Source: Eptesicus fuscus
Taxonomy: Eukaryota > Chordata > Mammalia > Chiroptera > Vespertilionidae
Reading direction: 5' to 3'
DNA length: 64,000 bases
Assembly (NCBI RefSeq): GCF_027574615.1
Contig: NC_072475.1
Span: forward strand, 28,509,501-28,573,500
Position numbers and translations under genes: made by a program
Shown: one piece after another, positions 1 through 11,905 of the stretch
Numbering within the stretch: the stretch's first letter is position 1
Layout: each line of letters begins with the position of its first letter
The notes under the pieces: generated by a model
The model's input: only the letters and a program-made list of their open reading frames with translations
What the model was told of the DNA's origin: nothing
Database searches by the model: none

Positions 1-165
1 GGACATGGATCACCTGGGATTTTGTTGCAATGCAGACTCTGGTTCAGGAATTCTGAAATGCCACCTGAGATGCTGTATTCTAACAAGCTCCCAGTTGATA
101 CCATGCAGCAGCTGCATGCACTGAGTAATAAGGCACTAGAATGTATAAAACATAGAAAAGTAGGC
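1..165. mobile_element. MER5A-like hAT (Charlie) fragment
   Basis: ATCACCTGGGATTTTG and AACAAGCTCCCAGTTGAT resemble the internal segments of MER5A-type non-autonomous hAT elements. Old and divergent; ends are not clear. Confidence 0.45.
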
Positions 166-403
166 TAAGCTCTTATTAAAAATTCAACAGACATTTTATG
201 TCCATTATTTTTTAAAAATTGTATTATACTGGTAAGTCCCCATATGATGACATAGTTACCTACAATAATGTAGACAGATTTATCAGATATATAAAATGAC
301 TAGGCCAACACTACAAAAAGGTTAAAAGAGTAAGAAACATTATGTAACTATAATGAAACTAAAAGGGAAGGCTAGAATCAAAGAATAATATTCACAATGT
401 TTA

Positions 404-560
404 GTGAGCATTTACTCACTGTTCTAAGGGCTTCACATGTTTCATCTCATTTAATCCTCACAACACTCTAAAGTGATAATGACCATTGTGAAGGTGATTA
501 AGAACACAATGATTAAGAATTTGTCAAGTAGTATAGTTAATAGAGCCAGAATTTCAACCC
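404..560. repeat. MIR SINE fragment
   Basis: CTCATTTAATCCTCACAACACTC is the MIR core signature. It is followed by the typical gap, ATTGTGAAG and a degraded head. Ancient mammalian SINE. The rest of 166-1130 shows no recognisable feature. Confidence 0.6.
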
Positions 561-1132
561 CACATTCTCGCTCAAAGCTTCAGCTTTCAGGCACAGCCCA
601 GATTACTAATCATTAAGTCAATTTTTATCATTAATTGCAATACTAATCATTTATTTTAAAAATGTTAAAATCTGCAATCAAATAAAAGCCAATATTTTTA
701 TAAATGTCTGCATGTTCAGACAATGTGAATACTTAGTGCCACTGAACTGAGCATTTAAAATGGCTAAGATGGGAACTTTTAAATTATGATGTATTTTACG
801 ATATTTTTTTAAAGTTCATGAATTGACACCAATGAAAAGTTAGAGAGCTGTCAGAAAGCATTATCTTTTGAACTTTTTTTAAAGTTCACTTTAGAACTTT
901 TAAGGAAATAAAGAATAAATGTCATTGGGGGGAGGAAGATTTGCACATAAATGTATACAGCAGCCATAAACATAATAGGGAAATGTCATCCAACACGTGA
1001 ACAAATAAATCTTGGTGAATCTATACTATGAATACTAGTCAGTAATACAAATGAACAAACTACTGATAAATGTAACGTGAATGAATCTCCACATGCAGCA
1101 AAACTTACACACACAGAAAAACTATACATATA

Positions 1133-1159
1133 CAGGGGTGGGCAAAAGTAGATTAATAA

Positions 1160-1198
<39 letters not shown>

Positions 1199-1259
1199 AA
1201 CAAGAATAAACTCTGTGTTTCGTTTACTCACACCTGTAAGCTTACGTAGCCCACCCCTG
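1133..1259. mobile_element. mariner-like MITE
   Basis: Terminal inverted repeats CAGGGGTGGGCAAAAGTA (1133 onward) and its complement ...CCCACCCCTG (ending 1259) bound a 127-bp element. A TA lies on the left (1131-1132) and a degraded TG on the right. The interior holds an (AATA)n run at 1154-1200. Non-autonomous, no transposase. Confidence 0.7.
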
Positions 1260-1908
1260 TGTATATACCTTATAATTCCATTTACATGAAGTTCAAGAAC
1301 AGGCACTACTACGTATAAGGAGCTAAAAATCACAACAGCGGTTGCCTTTACGGTGGGGATGAATTGGAAAAGGCACAAGGAAACTTGCGGGGGTCTTCTG
1401 TTATCTTGCTGGGAGTGCAGACATTTCTAGAAAGGCATCTAGTTGTACATTTACTAGTAAGATCTTTCCACTTCACAGAAAGTAAAATACACCTCAATTA
1501 AAAGAGAGAGAGAATGAGAGGAGAGAATATGGTGACAGCAAGTATAACAGACTCTTCAAGTGTGACCAAAAGGGGCACAGAGGGAGATGTGGGGGTCAAA
1601 GGAGACTGACTGCTGCAGTTTTGGTTTGGGTTGTAGGTGGAAGATATTGTAGCATGTGTGTGTGCGGATAGGCATGAACCAAGGCAGAGAGGGCAAGTTC
1701 AAGTAGTGCCTCACCCGGGAGCCAGAGGAGGCGTCTCAGTGCCGTGTTGGCCTTCCCCAGCAGCAGGCACACTTCATCCTAAGGTGTACAGCGTGCACAC
1801 TTCACAGTAAGAGTCACAGAGGAAAAGTGTGTTGCTACCAGAGCAGGGCAAGTTGGGAAAGTATCTGAGACCACGTGTAAGTTCTATTCCGGTATCTCAG
1901 TATAGTGT
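1260..1908. other. ZBBX intron sequence, nothing recognised
   Basis: Apart from a short GA run near 1504-1520 I see no exon, repeat family or RNA gene here. The next ZBBX exon (rest of the B-box) was searched for on the minus strand and not found. Confidence 0.5.
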
Positions 1909-1914
1909 ACGTAC

Positions 1915-2024
1915 GAGCAGAGCAGCTTTGTTCTCACACTGCCCACAAACCTTCCCTCTTATCCTGGGCTTTTCTCTTTCAGAAAAATTTGCCATTTGAT
2001 AATTAAAAGCTTGTCTCACTGGAT
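1915..2024 (-). CDS. ZBBX: ZBBX coding exon with start of B-box zinc finger
   Basis: Minus-strand exon of 110 bases. It follows a pyrimidine-rich acceptor (TTTTTTCTTCCAG) and ends at a GTACGT donor at 1909-1914. It completes a split Asp codon and then encodes 36 residues, including MANFSEREKPRIRGK and then V-C-G-Q-C-E-N-K. The C-x2-C pair is the first zinc-binding pair of the B-box; the remaining ligands should lie in the next exon, which is not in the window. Reading past the donor reaches a stop within six codons, so the splice is needed. Phases are 1 in and 0 out. Confidence 0.9.
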
Positions 2025-2325
2025 CTGGAAGAAAAAAATAAAGTCAGACTAATCACTTTGTAATATGATGTTTAGATTTCCGATTGATCAGGTAATTAAG
2101 GAAACTATGCATATTTCTAAATTATCAAATAATGTTTAAATATTAGTTGGCCAATAAGAATGGCATGTAGCCAAGCCTAATCCTCCCAGTAGGCTGAGGA
2201 TCCCACAGTCCCCTTTCTATGACCTTAGGGCCACATATATTCACCCATATGCACTCTGCTTAAAATTCACTTAAAATGGGCATGTAAAATTATAGAAAGT
2301 AATAAGTGTTAAAAACTAGGTTCTT

Positions 2326-2440
2326 GCCTGACCAGTGTGGCTCAGTGGTTGAGTGTCAACCTATGAACCAGGAAGTCACGGTTCAATTCCAGGTCAGGGC
2401 ACATGCCTGGGTTGCAGGTTTGATCCCAATGTGGGGCATT
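2326..2440 (+). mobile_element. Ves SINE, 3' truncated
   Basis: Starts GCCTGACCAGTGTGGCTCAG (A-box region) with B box GGTTCAATTCC. The 3' half is missing and it runs into a TA/CA repeat at 2443-2550. Confidence 0.85.
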
Positions 2441-2442
2441 TT

Positions 2443-2550
2443 AAAATATATATATATATTAATAATATATATATAATAATATATTTAAAACACACACACA
2501 AAACACACACACAACAAACAAAAAAAAAACAAAACACACACACACACATA
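2443..2550. repeat. (TA)n then (CA)n-rich microsatellite
   Basis: Imperfect TA run 2443-2485 followed by CA/ACAAA-rich simple repeat, between two Ves copies. Confidence 0.85.
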
Positions 2551-2565
2551 AAAAACTATGCTTTT

Positions 2566-2712
2566 GCCCTGGCTGGTTTGGCTCAGTGGATAGAGCGTCG
2601 GCCTGCGGACTCAAGGGTCCCAGGTTCGATTCCGGTCAAGGGCACGTACCTTGGTTGCACGCACATCCCCAGTAGGGGGTGTGCAGGAGGCAGCTGATTT
2701 AAAAAAACAACA
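2566..2712 (+). mobile_element. Ves SINE with target duplication
   Basis: Complete 5' tRNA-like head (GGCTCAGTGGATAGAGCGTC; GGTTCGATTCC) and body to CAGCTGATTT, then an A/CAA tail. It lacks the usual pyrimidine-rich 3' part. Near-identical flanks AACTATGCT at about 2555 and 2714 indicate the target duplication. Confidence 0.88.
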
Positions 2713-2724
2713 ACAACTATGCTC

Positions 2725-4496
2725 TTGATAGAATACCTGTAGCATTCTATCACATCTCCTGATCAAACTGAAGCCCACACAGAACTTCTCCTATATTAAA
2801 TGTTATACATTTCTAGAACTTGTTCTGCCAAATCATCTTAGCCATTCAAATTAAATGTGTTTGTCCTCTATTAAAAAGTCTTATTTCATTTGGAATTATT
2901 ATATATTCAATATTGATTTAAGTTTTTGTTGTCAAAATATATTAAAATATAAATGAATTTTTCAATATTCCCTTAATTTCCTAGAGTACATTTTTAATTT
3001 ATAATTTATACTGCCAAATTATTATCCTAGTTAAAAGATTACATTAATAAACTTTAAGGACTAGTGCTATGAAAGTCCTCACTATGAAAAATGCTATATT
3101 ATAATCATATTCTAAGTTGATATTCTTTGTAAATAAAATAATCCCCTCTCCACTACAAACAAACTTAAGTAAAATGTATTTTGAGTATCAAAGGTAAAGT
3201 GTCATCATTTTGGGGTGTGGAATCTTTATACTGCATAAACAATTCTAGCACTTAAATTTTCTATGTAATTCAAATGTAAAAGAAATTATATCTGTACAAC
3301 TAATAATACAATAGTAAACTGTTTACCTTGAAGCTTCTCCTTCAGTAATTTTAATCTCACTTTTCCAGGAAAAGGCTATATTAATGAAATAGATACTATT
3401 TGTTAGGTATACATTCTCTTATCCAAAGAAAGTTTAAGTCATTAACAAAAATACCAAAAGTTATAAAATTTTGGTGCATCTTGAACAAAACAAATGTTTT
3501 GAAAGAATAATATAAAATTAATAGATCCTCATTAAAGCATAAGTAGACCTTGTAATTAAGTTAATAAAAATTTATAAAAAATAAGATAAATTTTGGAAAT
3601 ATATAAAAACAGTCTTTTAAAACACCATAAATTATTAATGAGACTAAATTATCTTATGTCAAACAAATATCATTAGATATCATCAAATGATTTTAAGAAA
3701 GCACTGCTATTCAAATATTATAAAGACTTTTCTAGCTCTGATCTTCCTGAAAGACACAAAGTCTAATATTTGCATAGGCTGGATCTGAACTAAATTATGA
3801 CTGAGCTACTCTGCTTATATACTGTAGGAGCCAATATTATTATCTTATTTGACCAATTTAGAGAACCACATATTTAAGCATCATAGGCTTAACCTCCAAA
3901 TATATTATTTGTGATCCTTGACTTTCCCAATTATAGGGAAAAAAAGGGTAAATAAGACTCACTGCTAGGTATTTCAGACGAATATTCACTTAAAATGCTG
4001 GGATCTTAAGATTTAAATATATAAAACAGATTGGCCAATTGCACTTACTTGCCTTGGTCATTAAAACCAACATTTGAATACACAGATAAATATGGAGGAG
4101 CATGCACAGCTACACAGACACTGTCAGTTCATGCCTACTTTTCAATTTGCAATTTGCACACTCAATTGCCCAATTTGGACATGAGAATATGGGAACAACA
4201 GTTGCCTCTATGTCGGTGGCTGTACCAACCACAGTCATGTGAAAATTTAGGCCTAATTAGTCTCAGTGAAGCTAGTGGTTTTGCTTCAGAAAGGCATTTG
4301 TTGTTCAAGTTCTTTAAGTAGCTACTCAGATGCTATGTACCAAACACAGCAAAAAAGAAAATGGGATTAAAATAATCAATTCTTATGAATCAAACTTTTA
4401 TTTTTAAACTTGTAGTATTATAAAAGTTACAGATAAATTAATTTCATTTTTATAACCAAAGTTTCCAATATTTCTACCTTAATGATATGTCTGAAT
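2725..4496. other. AT-rich intron sequence, no repeat recognised (ZBBX exon at 3327-3375 inside)
   Basis: Outside the small ZBBX exon I see no gene, SINE, LINE or structured RNA. The DNA is AT-rich and apparently single-copy. Confidence 0.5.
3327..3375 (-). CDS. ZBBX: ZBBX small coding exon
   Basis: A 49-base minus-strand exon between an acceptor ending ATATAG (3376 onward) and donor GTAAAC (3321-3326). It enters in phase 0 and encodes PFPGKVRLKLLKEKLQ plus one base of the next codon. The basic, leucine-rich stretch matches the GKVKLKLLKE-like segment I remember from human ZBBX. Phase agrees with the exons on both sides. Too short to be noticed as an ORF; the call depends on splice signals and protein similarity. 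Confidence 0.88.
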
Positions 4497-4776
4497 TGTA
4501 ACATGATCAACATGAACAACATAAATTGATGAACAAAAGCAGATCCAGAGACAGGGAAACATCAATCAGACTGTCAAACCTCAGAGGAAAGGTAGGGGAG
4601 GGTGGGGGTAAAGGGGAGAAATCAACCAAAGGACTTGTATGTATGCATATAAGCCTAACCAGTGGACAAAGACAATAGGGGGGTGAGGGCATGATGGGGG
4701 GGCTTGGGAAGGTAATGGGGGGATGAGGACAAATATGTAATACCTCAATCAATAAATAAATTAAAATGAAAAAAAA
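4497..4776 (+). mobile_element. L1 3' UTR fragment
   Basis: GATGAACAAAAGCAGATCCAGAG..., the G-rich stretch, AATATGTAATACCTCAATCAATAAA and an A-tail match the L1 3' UTR seen intact at 43.67-43.93 kb in this window. 5'-truncated insertion. Confidence 0.85.
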
Positions 4777-5029
4777 GACTACACCCCCCAGAAACTGGCA
4801 CTTCTCTAGTTTGTATCTTTAATCTTTACTCCACTTTGTGAATCCATTTCAAAACTACAAACTGACTCATCTCTACATCTAATAATGACCCAATCATCAT
4901 TTGAATTCAGTGTTTCTAGAAATTCTCATTCCCCATAAATAGACATTTTAATGTGCTTTTCAGTTGATGTTACAATTGGTTTCACACCTAGTATCTCACA
5001 CATTGCTAAAGACTCTGTGAAGTAATTAA

Positions 5030-5160
5030 CAAGCATCATTATGCATGTTTACAAACATAGTGACAAAAACTCAGAAAGGTCAAATGACTTGCCTGAAAAT
5101 CACAACGCTAATGAAATGAGTGAGGAATTTAGTCTAAATGGTTTCTTGACTTTGGCTAAG
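5030..5160. repeat. MIR-like fragment
   Basis: AACTCAGAAAGGTCAAATGACTTGCC resembles the MIR segment ...GAGGTTAAGTGACTTGCCC. Weak, ancient. Confidence 0.5.
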
Positions 5161-5559
5161 ATAATTCTTTGCTATGAGAGCTGTCCAATGTACTGTAGGA
5201 TGTATAGCTGCACTCTTGGCCTGTAGCCATTACATACCATTAGCAAAACAAACAAACAAAAAAACTCTCATTGGTGAAATCAAATGTCTCCAAACATTGC
5301 CAATGTCTTCTGGGGGAGGGGATTGCCCCCTGTGGAGAAACACTGGTCTAAAACTAGACTCAAAACTTTTCCACTGCACAATGTTTCAGACAGGGTTGAC
5401 TTCGCCTTATTCTCTAAAAACACCCTCCTTCACTTTCCCCTTCGATGAAATCACATTATTTTGATTCTACTCCTACCATTCTTTCTCTTCTCAGGCTCCC
5501 TTCACTGCAGAGCTGGCGAATTATCTTAGAGCCAGCCTGAAAGCCTGCCTTTCAAATCC

Positions 5560-5720
5560 TGGCCCTGATGCTTGACCTTGAGCAAGTTACTTATTTGATG
5601 TTAAATTACTTCATCTGTGGAACTAGAAAAATAACTGCTGCCTTTTAAGAGTGATATAAGCACTTAATGAGATAAAACAGACAAAGCAGCTAAACTGTTG
5701 ACTGGTGTAAAACAGATAGT
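5560..5720 (+). repeat. MIR SINE fragment
   Basis: TTGACCTTGAGCAAGTTACTT followed by TCATCTGTGGAA and the GATATAAGCACTTAATGAGAT stretch is the MIR order in sense direction. Confidence 0.65.
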
Positions 5721-5896
5721 GAGTAAATATCAAAGTTCCCTTTGCCTCCATATACCTGGAGCTTTACCCTTCACACCTGCCCTTCCTGAGCTTTATCCTT
5801 TATACCTTTGTTCTCCTTTTTATAGATTCTTAGGAACCACATTTACTCTCTCAGCTTCTACAAACACATGAGAATCCAAATAAAAACTCTAAATCT

Positions 5897-6094
5897 TGCC
5901 CTACCTGGTTTTGCTGGGTGTTTAGAGCGTCAGCTCACAGACTGAAGGGTCAAGGGTTTGATTCTGGTCAAGCCCCAGTTGGGGCGTATGTGGGAAGCAA
6001 CCAATCAATGTGTCTATCTCACATCAATGTTTCTCTGTCTCTCTGTCTTTCCCCCTCCCTCTCTGTAAAAATCAATGGGAAAAATATCCTAAAT
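5897..6094 (+). mobile_element. Ves SINE with 20-bp perfect target duplication
   Basis: Head GCCCTACCTGGTTTTGCTGG, then CAACCAATCAATGTGTCTATC and ...ATCAATGGGAAAAATATCC. Flanks 5877-5896 and 6095-6114 are identical over 20 bases. This subtype (CAATGGAAAAATATCCT tail) differs from the AATCAATAAAATATATTTT subtype seen elsewhere. Confidence 0.92.
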
Positions 6095-6227
6095 CAAATA
6101 AAAACTCTAAATCTCTGAAATTTGTTAAACGTGTTGAATTTAAAAGTTCTGACCAAAAAGAAAAAGAGAGAGAGAGAGAAATATGTGAGGTGATAGATTA
6201 TTAATTAATTCAGCAAGGCGGGGGTGG

Positions 6228-6345
6228 GGGGTACTTTTACAACATATATGTATATCGAATAATCATATTGTACACTTTAAATATGTTACAATTTTGTCAT
6301 TATACCTCAATAAAGCTGGGGGAAAGGAAGGAAGGAAGAGAGAGA
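6228..6345 (+). mobile_element. L1 3' end with GGAA-rich tail
   Basis: TATTGTACACTTTAAATATG...TTATACCTCAATAAAGCTGG is the 3' terminus of older mammalian L1; the tail has become GGAAGGAAG-rich. Confidence 0.75.
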
Positions 6346-7060
6346 GGGAGAGAAGAAGGTCTAAATCACTATCCCAGAACTCTTTTTCTAACTTCTTTCT
6401 TTATTCTATCTCCTAGCCAACCCAGGCTGCAATATCAATTATACATTTGATTTCTTCCTTTCCTTTCTCACTGCTTTTTTAGTTCCATATATCCTTTGTA
6501 ATTCTTCTGCTACATTTTAAGGTACACTCTTCTCATCAGAATCTCTAGATTCTTTTAAAGATCTCTCTGCCTCTATACCAGTGGCCTCCAAAGTAGCATG
6601 TATGCATGTCTGAGGGAGCTCAGGAAAAAAGCAGAGAATATCAAAGAAACATCTATTTATGTTCATATTATCCTTGATTAATATCCATATTTTGCTTTAC
6701 AATTCACATGATATATTAGTAAACAAGTATATATGTGTATATATATGTACATATACATATATGCACATATATATGTAATTGAATTATATTTATAAATAAA
6801 GAGTTCATGGGCACAAAGCTGTGCTCAAAATATATTCTTTATTAATGCAATGCATGATCAAAACAGTTTGGATATCATTTGCTCTATAATTATAAACTTA
6901 AAATACACTGGATATTTGAACAAAAACAACCATCATTAAGCATCACCTTAATCTTGCTATCCTCCTGTTCCAAAGCTGTCAGGGAATTCCATTTATCCAA
7001 TGAAAAAAATCAATGTTATTTAAGGCCTTCCCTCCTGTCCTAGCTCACCTTATACTAGGA
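6346..7060. other. intron sequence, one TA/TG-rich patch
   Basis: A TATATGTGTATATATATG-type patch at 6725-6778; otherwise nothing recognised. Confidence 0.5.
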
Positions 7061-7729
7061 CTAGTGGCCCGGTGCACGAAATTTGTGCACATTAAAAGGG
7101 GATTAATTAGAAGAAATAATTTAATATTGCTATTTGCCCTTTCTCTATAATAGAAGTGTCAGAGATGAAAGATAATTAGTAAAATGTATATGAAAACCTT
7201 CCTCCTGTCAGAGTCTGAGGCGCACCCAGAGTCAAATCCCCACCCACCCACATGTGCCTCAAAATCTCGTGAGACCCAGACCTGGCCACCACCCCCCCCA
7301 TTGGGCTAGATCCAGACCCGGCCAGTCCCACCCTTGTCAAGCCCCACTGGCCGGGGGCATAGCCACAGGTCCCCTGGCCTGGCACCAGGACAGGGGCATG
7401 GCCTGAGGTCCCCCAGCCCAAACTGGAGTGGGGGGCATGCCTTGAAGTCCCCTGTCAAGCCCTGCTGGGTGCAGGGCGTGGCCTGAGGTCCCCCGGCCTG
7501 GAGCCAAGGTAAGAGGCTCTGCCTGAGGTCCCCCAGCATGATGCCAGGGCAGGGGGCATGGCCTGAGGTCCCCTGTCAAGCCTCATGGGGGCGGAGGAGG
7601 GCGTAGCCTCAGGTCCCTGCTGATTGCTTGTTAAGGCTCCTTAAGGAAACTTGTCCTCAGCTATGGGTGCAGCCATGTTTGCGATGGAGTGATGGTCAAT
7701 TAGCATATTCCTTCTTTATTAGATAACGA
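7061..7729 (-). mobile_element. HeliBat-type Helitron with internal GC-rich repeats
   Basis: Left end CTAGTGGCCCGGTGCACGAAATTTGTGCAC is, on the minus strand, the 3' hairpin plus CTAG terminus. The right end TAGCATATTCCTTCTTTATTAGATAA matches the TC...TAATAAAAG 5' end. The middle (7320-7610) holds imperfect repeats of GGCATGGCCTGAGGTCCCC. No Rep/helicase coding. Confidence 0.85.
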
Positions 7730-8043
7730 TACCCACCTTCTATAGCACCCAACCCTCCATGCTTTCATCCTTTGACTCAATTATGAAGATTATGGGCACT
7801 AGCATTATGACTTATTCATCACTATTTTCTTACAAACACATCTAGTAGACTTTCAAATATTTTCAGAACTAAACTATTATTTCTCAAGCACAGATAGCTC
7901 ATACACTAAATAGTTATGAAAAATTACATACTGATGTTTTCTGTAAATATTTTACATTGTCTTCCACATTCTATGAGGATCTCCTGGAGAACAAGGATAA
8001 TTCACTATATAACAAAGAAGGCACTTAATAAATACTAAAGAAT

Positions 8044-8261
8044 AGCCTGGCTGGTGTGACTCAGTGGTTGAGCATTGACCTATGAACCAGGAGGTCATAG
8101 TTCGATTCCTGGTCAGGGCACATGCCCAGTTTCAGGCTCACTCCCAGAGGGAGCATGCAGGAGGCAACCAATCAATGATTCTCTCTCATCATTGATGTTT
8201 CTCTCTCTCTCTCCTCTTCCTTCCTCTCTGAAATCAATAAAGTATATTTTAAAAATAAAAA
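8044..8261 (+). mobile_element. Ves SINE with 15-bp target duplication
   Basis: Full-length copy from GCCTGGCTGGTGTGACTCAG to a GAAATCAATAAAGTATATTTT tail. Identical flanks at 8029-8043 and 8262-8276. Confidence 0.92.
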
Positions 8262-8276
8262 TAAATACTAAAGAAT

Positions 8277-8666
8277 GAATTAGACAAGAATCACAGAGTC
8301 ATCATTTTTAATACATTATATTTACAATAGCATCTAAAACATAGAACACTATATCTCAGAAAGATAATAAAAAATGGAAGGTGGATTATAAAACTTTTCA
8401 TCCAAAAATTAAAGAAACATATTTCAGTAATATAAAATGCTTTTTCAAAGCCAAAAAGTTTAGAAGCACCAAGCAAAATGTTTGTAGATGCCAACTTCCC
8501 AATGAAAGTTTAATGACAGGTATATAAAAATAAAAGCTATATAAGTTAAAACTCACAAAGTCATGGATCTTGTACTAAAGAATTCAGAAGCAAAACAGTT
8601 TTCTTTATAGAAAGGCACTCATCTGGCTTTAATTATACATATAATGCAATGTTATTTTATAATAGA
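8277..8666. other. intron sequence, nothing recognised
   Basis: AT-rich, no repeat family or exon seen. Confidence 0.5.
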
Positions 8667-9698
8667 CTAGAGGCCCAGTGCACAAAATTCATGTGCAGGT
8701 ATGGTCCCTATGCCTGGCCTGTGATCAGGGCCGTCTTCCTGGGCTGCCAGCTGGCCCCGCCCCCCACCACCACCCACCCCTGGTTCCCCGTTCGCCATCT
8801 TGCACCCAAGGTGGGCCCGGCCCAGGATATACTTCAAGCCAGTGTAGGAGACTGTGATCCCCGGTGGAGGCCCACTCATGGGAGGTGCTTTGTGTGAAAT
8901 TTCTTTCATGGTAAGGGATGGGGTGTGGGGCCAATGCCCGAGAGAGTTCCAGGGGGGCTGGTGGTGCTATCAAGGTCATTCTGATCACGCCTGAACATTC
9001 ACTGCATTTATTCCTGGAGGATTCTACTTGCAGGGTCCTGGGGCATGACAACCCATCCCACAAAATGGTCTAATTAGATTTCAGGTTGCATCACCACTGA
9101 GGAGGGTAAGATCAGGTGCTTTAAGCAGAGAACATGGAATTCTGAACAGGTTAGACTTCAACAGCATCAGGAGACAGGCTTCTCAACAACCCACCTAACC
9201 AATGCCTGCTACCTTGCTGATGGTTCCTCCCTCCCCCTCAGGGAGCAGGTGGGGAGGAGTGAGGAACAGCTGTCTGCAGCTGTGGGCAAGCCTGCATCTG
9301 TCTGGGCTGTGGGAAAGAATGCCAGGCGGCTGGGGGGAGGGACCGAGAGGTTGGCCATTCCTGCCCACTCACTGGCCCCGCCCTCTGCCGCTGGTCGCCC
9401 TCTGGGTGAGGGGCGACTGGTAGGGTGGGGGCCTTGGTCTGGCACCTCTCATGTCCTCTGCCACACCCCCCAGTTCCCCTTTCACTATCAGATGATAGGA
9501 GCCTGCTGGCCGAGGGGAGGGACTGAGAGGTTGGCCATTCCCGCCAGCTCGCCAGCCCCATGATCAGGACTATCAGGGCCTGCAGGCTGGGGAAAGCTCC
9601 TGTGTTGAGCACCTGCCCCCTGGTGGTCAGTGAGCATCATAGCGACCAGTCGTTCTGCCGTTAGATCTATTTGCATATTACCCTTTTACTATATAGGA
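8667..9698 (-). mobile_element. HeliBat-type Helitron, long, with unusual middle
   Basis: Left CTAGAGGCCCAGTGCACAAAATTCATG (complement of the 3' hairpin terminus); right TTTGCATATTACCCTTTTACTATATAGGA (complement of the 5' end). CCCCCTGGTGGTCAGTG-type module at about 9615-9635. Two copies of GAGGGAC(C/T)GAGAGGTTGGCC lie about 180 bp apart. The stretch 9060-9200 is unlike the other Helitrons here. Confidence 0.85.
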
Positions 9699-10185
9699 TA
9701 GTAAAGATAAAGTAATTCTATAGCAGGGAAACCTGTAAGTAGTTTTCCCTTGGTATCTTCACATATACAATCAACAGGATATGGATAATAATTATTATTT
9801 AAGCAGCACATCAACATATTAAGCAAATGTGATATAATGAAAAGGCAGAAAAAAATCTGTCCCTTTGTTACATCAAATAACCTGCAGATAGAACTATATA
9901 GTTCTATTTCACATACTTGAAACCAGAACCGAACTGAATGGGAAAAATTAGTTTTAAAAAATTCAACTCAAAATGAATTTCTGAAAATCAACTTGCAGAT
10001 GGAAAACAAAAACATATCTGAATATGAAAGTTCTATATAACCTATAAAAAATTAATCAAAATCCAATAACATGCAGTTGTTAAAACAAGAACAGTAAGCT
10101 CTTAAGTATGGAGAGGAATGCAAGACCTGAAAACATAATTTATATATTATTGCTTAGCAAACTGCTTGAGAATCAAATAGTATTT
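9699..10185. other. intron sequence, nothing recognised
   Basis: No repeat or exon seen before the ZBBX donor at 10186. Confidence 0.5.
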
Positions 10186-10191
10186 TCTTAC

Positions 10192-10282
10192 CTTAATAAC
10201 ATTTCCTTTATTTTGTGACAGTATATGTGACTGATTACCCAATTTTCCCACTTTTCCAGATTTCCAGTGATAGTCACTTGAC
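10192..10282 (-). CDS. ZBBX: ZBBX coding exon (YHWKSG segment)
   Basis: A 91-base minus-strand exon with acceptor TTAAAG and a strong donor AAG|GTAAGA (donor at 10186-10191). It completes a split Glu codon and encodes 30 residues including SSDYHWKSGKVGKLGNQSH. The Y-H-W-K-S-G run is a distinctive ZBBX feature as I recall it from the human protein. The segment is polar and probably disordered, between the coiled coil and the B-box. It ends in phase 0, fitting the exon at 3327-3375. Confidence 0.9.
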
Positions 10283-10849
10283 CTTTAATATAAATAAACA
10301 GAAAATAAAATATAATAACTAAACACATTTCTCCTTTTAATGAAAACAAATATATTTTTTTCCTGTTTCAGGAAATGGAAATTCAGTTGTTAGCATGCAA
10401 CAGACCACCACAAAATGAAAATGAAATATCAATAATGCCACAGCATCCTCAGTAATTCTGAAATATAGCCCTACCATATTTGGAACTTTTGAGATAAAAT
10501 GAATAAAAGTGAAATGTCCAAAGAGATGAAGTATTCCATTTTTTGGACATTATAATGACTACAGATAGCTTGACTGGTTTATAGGAAATTTTACAGATTG
10601 TCATGCAGTTTTAAAAGCTAAGGGTCCACACATGTAAACAGGAAAAGGAAGCAAAACAATAATAAAAAATATTCAGCAGATCTAAGTGATTAATTCCTTA
10701 TTAAAACTTAAAATTAGCTCCCACATTGAAAGGTAACAGATATTACAAAGAAGGCAAGCTGTTTGCTCTACAGTTTAGTTTTCAAAGTACCTTTGAGACT
10801 CACAATTTTTTTTTTAAGTCAACAGAACAGGGAGTTCAATTCCCACTTA

Positions 10850-11060
10850 AAAAGTAATGAGACAAAATCTTGCGCAAGGTCACAGATAATGAATGAGAAA
10901 GCCCAGATGAGAACACACTGGGCTTCTAACTTCCTAACCAGTAAGTGGCACATTCTCATTCTGGCTACAACATTTACTACCCATGTAACCTTAGGAAAGC
11001 ATTTTAACTCTTCTGAAAACTCAGTCAAGCTTCAGAACCATTTTTAAAATACCGAGAAAA
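10850..11060. repeat. MIR-like fragment
   Basis: AAAATCTTGCGCAAGGTCACAGAT...GAGAAAGCCCAGATGAGAAC resembles the MIR core. The rest of 10283-11669 shows nothing further. Confidence 0.5.
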
Positions 11061-11686
11061 GGTTCCTCGGCTAAATAGAACTGACTCTTGGGGGCTGATT
11101 TCAGAAACCCTCATTCACAGACACATTTGTGAACCACTGAGAAGTCCAAAGCAGTAAAGTTTCAAGAAATAAAACTGGTAATTGGACCATTAAGAGAAGA
11201 GCAGCAAGATACACAATAAACTTTGTCACCTGGGGTGACATACATTATTGAGATGCCTTGTTTAAACCCATGTTCTGGTCATGAGAAAGGGTGTGTGCAT
11301 GTATCATGAATATTTTTCAAAGAGATAGACAAAGATAAATTCTACTGAAACTATAATAAACATTTGAATTTTTTTAAATAAAATTTCAACTAAAGCATAC
11401 TGGTTTAAAATATTTCAAACATACCCATGGTTGTGAATAATTCTTATATATGTAGGTACATGTAAACTCCTGCCCCTCAAAGTTTTTAAATAAATAATAA
11501 TGACTCTAAACATAAACTAGCAATCTCCTGTTGATGGCAATTTTAGGGGAGCAAAGGGCAAATTCTGTATTAAAGTCCTGAAAATTCCAGATTATAAATG
11601 ACTCAGAAGAAAAATAAGAATATGTGAGAGTAAATAAGGTCCAGAAGATACTAAAGTAATGGTGATTTTAAAAAGCAGCATGTCTT

Positions 11687-11905
11687 GTTGAAACCGGTTT
11701 GGCTCAGTGGATAGAGCGTCGGCCTGCAGACTCAAGGGTCCCAGGTTCGATTCCGGTCAAGGGCATGTACCTTGGTTGAGGGCACATCCCCGGTGGCGGG
11801 TGTGCAGGAGGCAGCTGATAGTTGTTTCTCTCTCATCGATGTTTCTAACTCTCTATCCCTCTCTCTTCTTCTCTGTAAAAAATCAATAAAATATATTTTT
11901 TAAAA
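11687..11905 (+). mobile_element. Ves SINE with 17-bp target duplication
   Basis: GAAACCGGTTTGGCTCAG head, AATCAATAAAATATATTTTT tail; flanks 11670-11686 and 11906-11922 are identical. Confidence 0.93.

Noticed and set aside
1680..1860. search for the next ZBBX B-box exon
   Set aside because: No minus-strand frame with the expected C-x2-C/C-H pattern and splice sites; exon probably outside the window.
2566..2650. tRNA gene-like heads (A and B boxes), here and in all Ves copies
   Set aside because: No acceptor stem closure and a SINE body follows; these are tRNA-derived SINEs.
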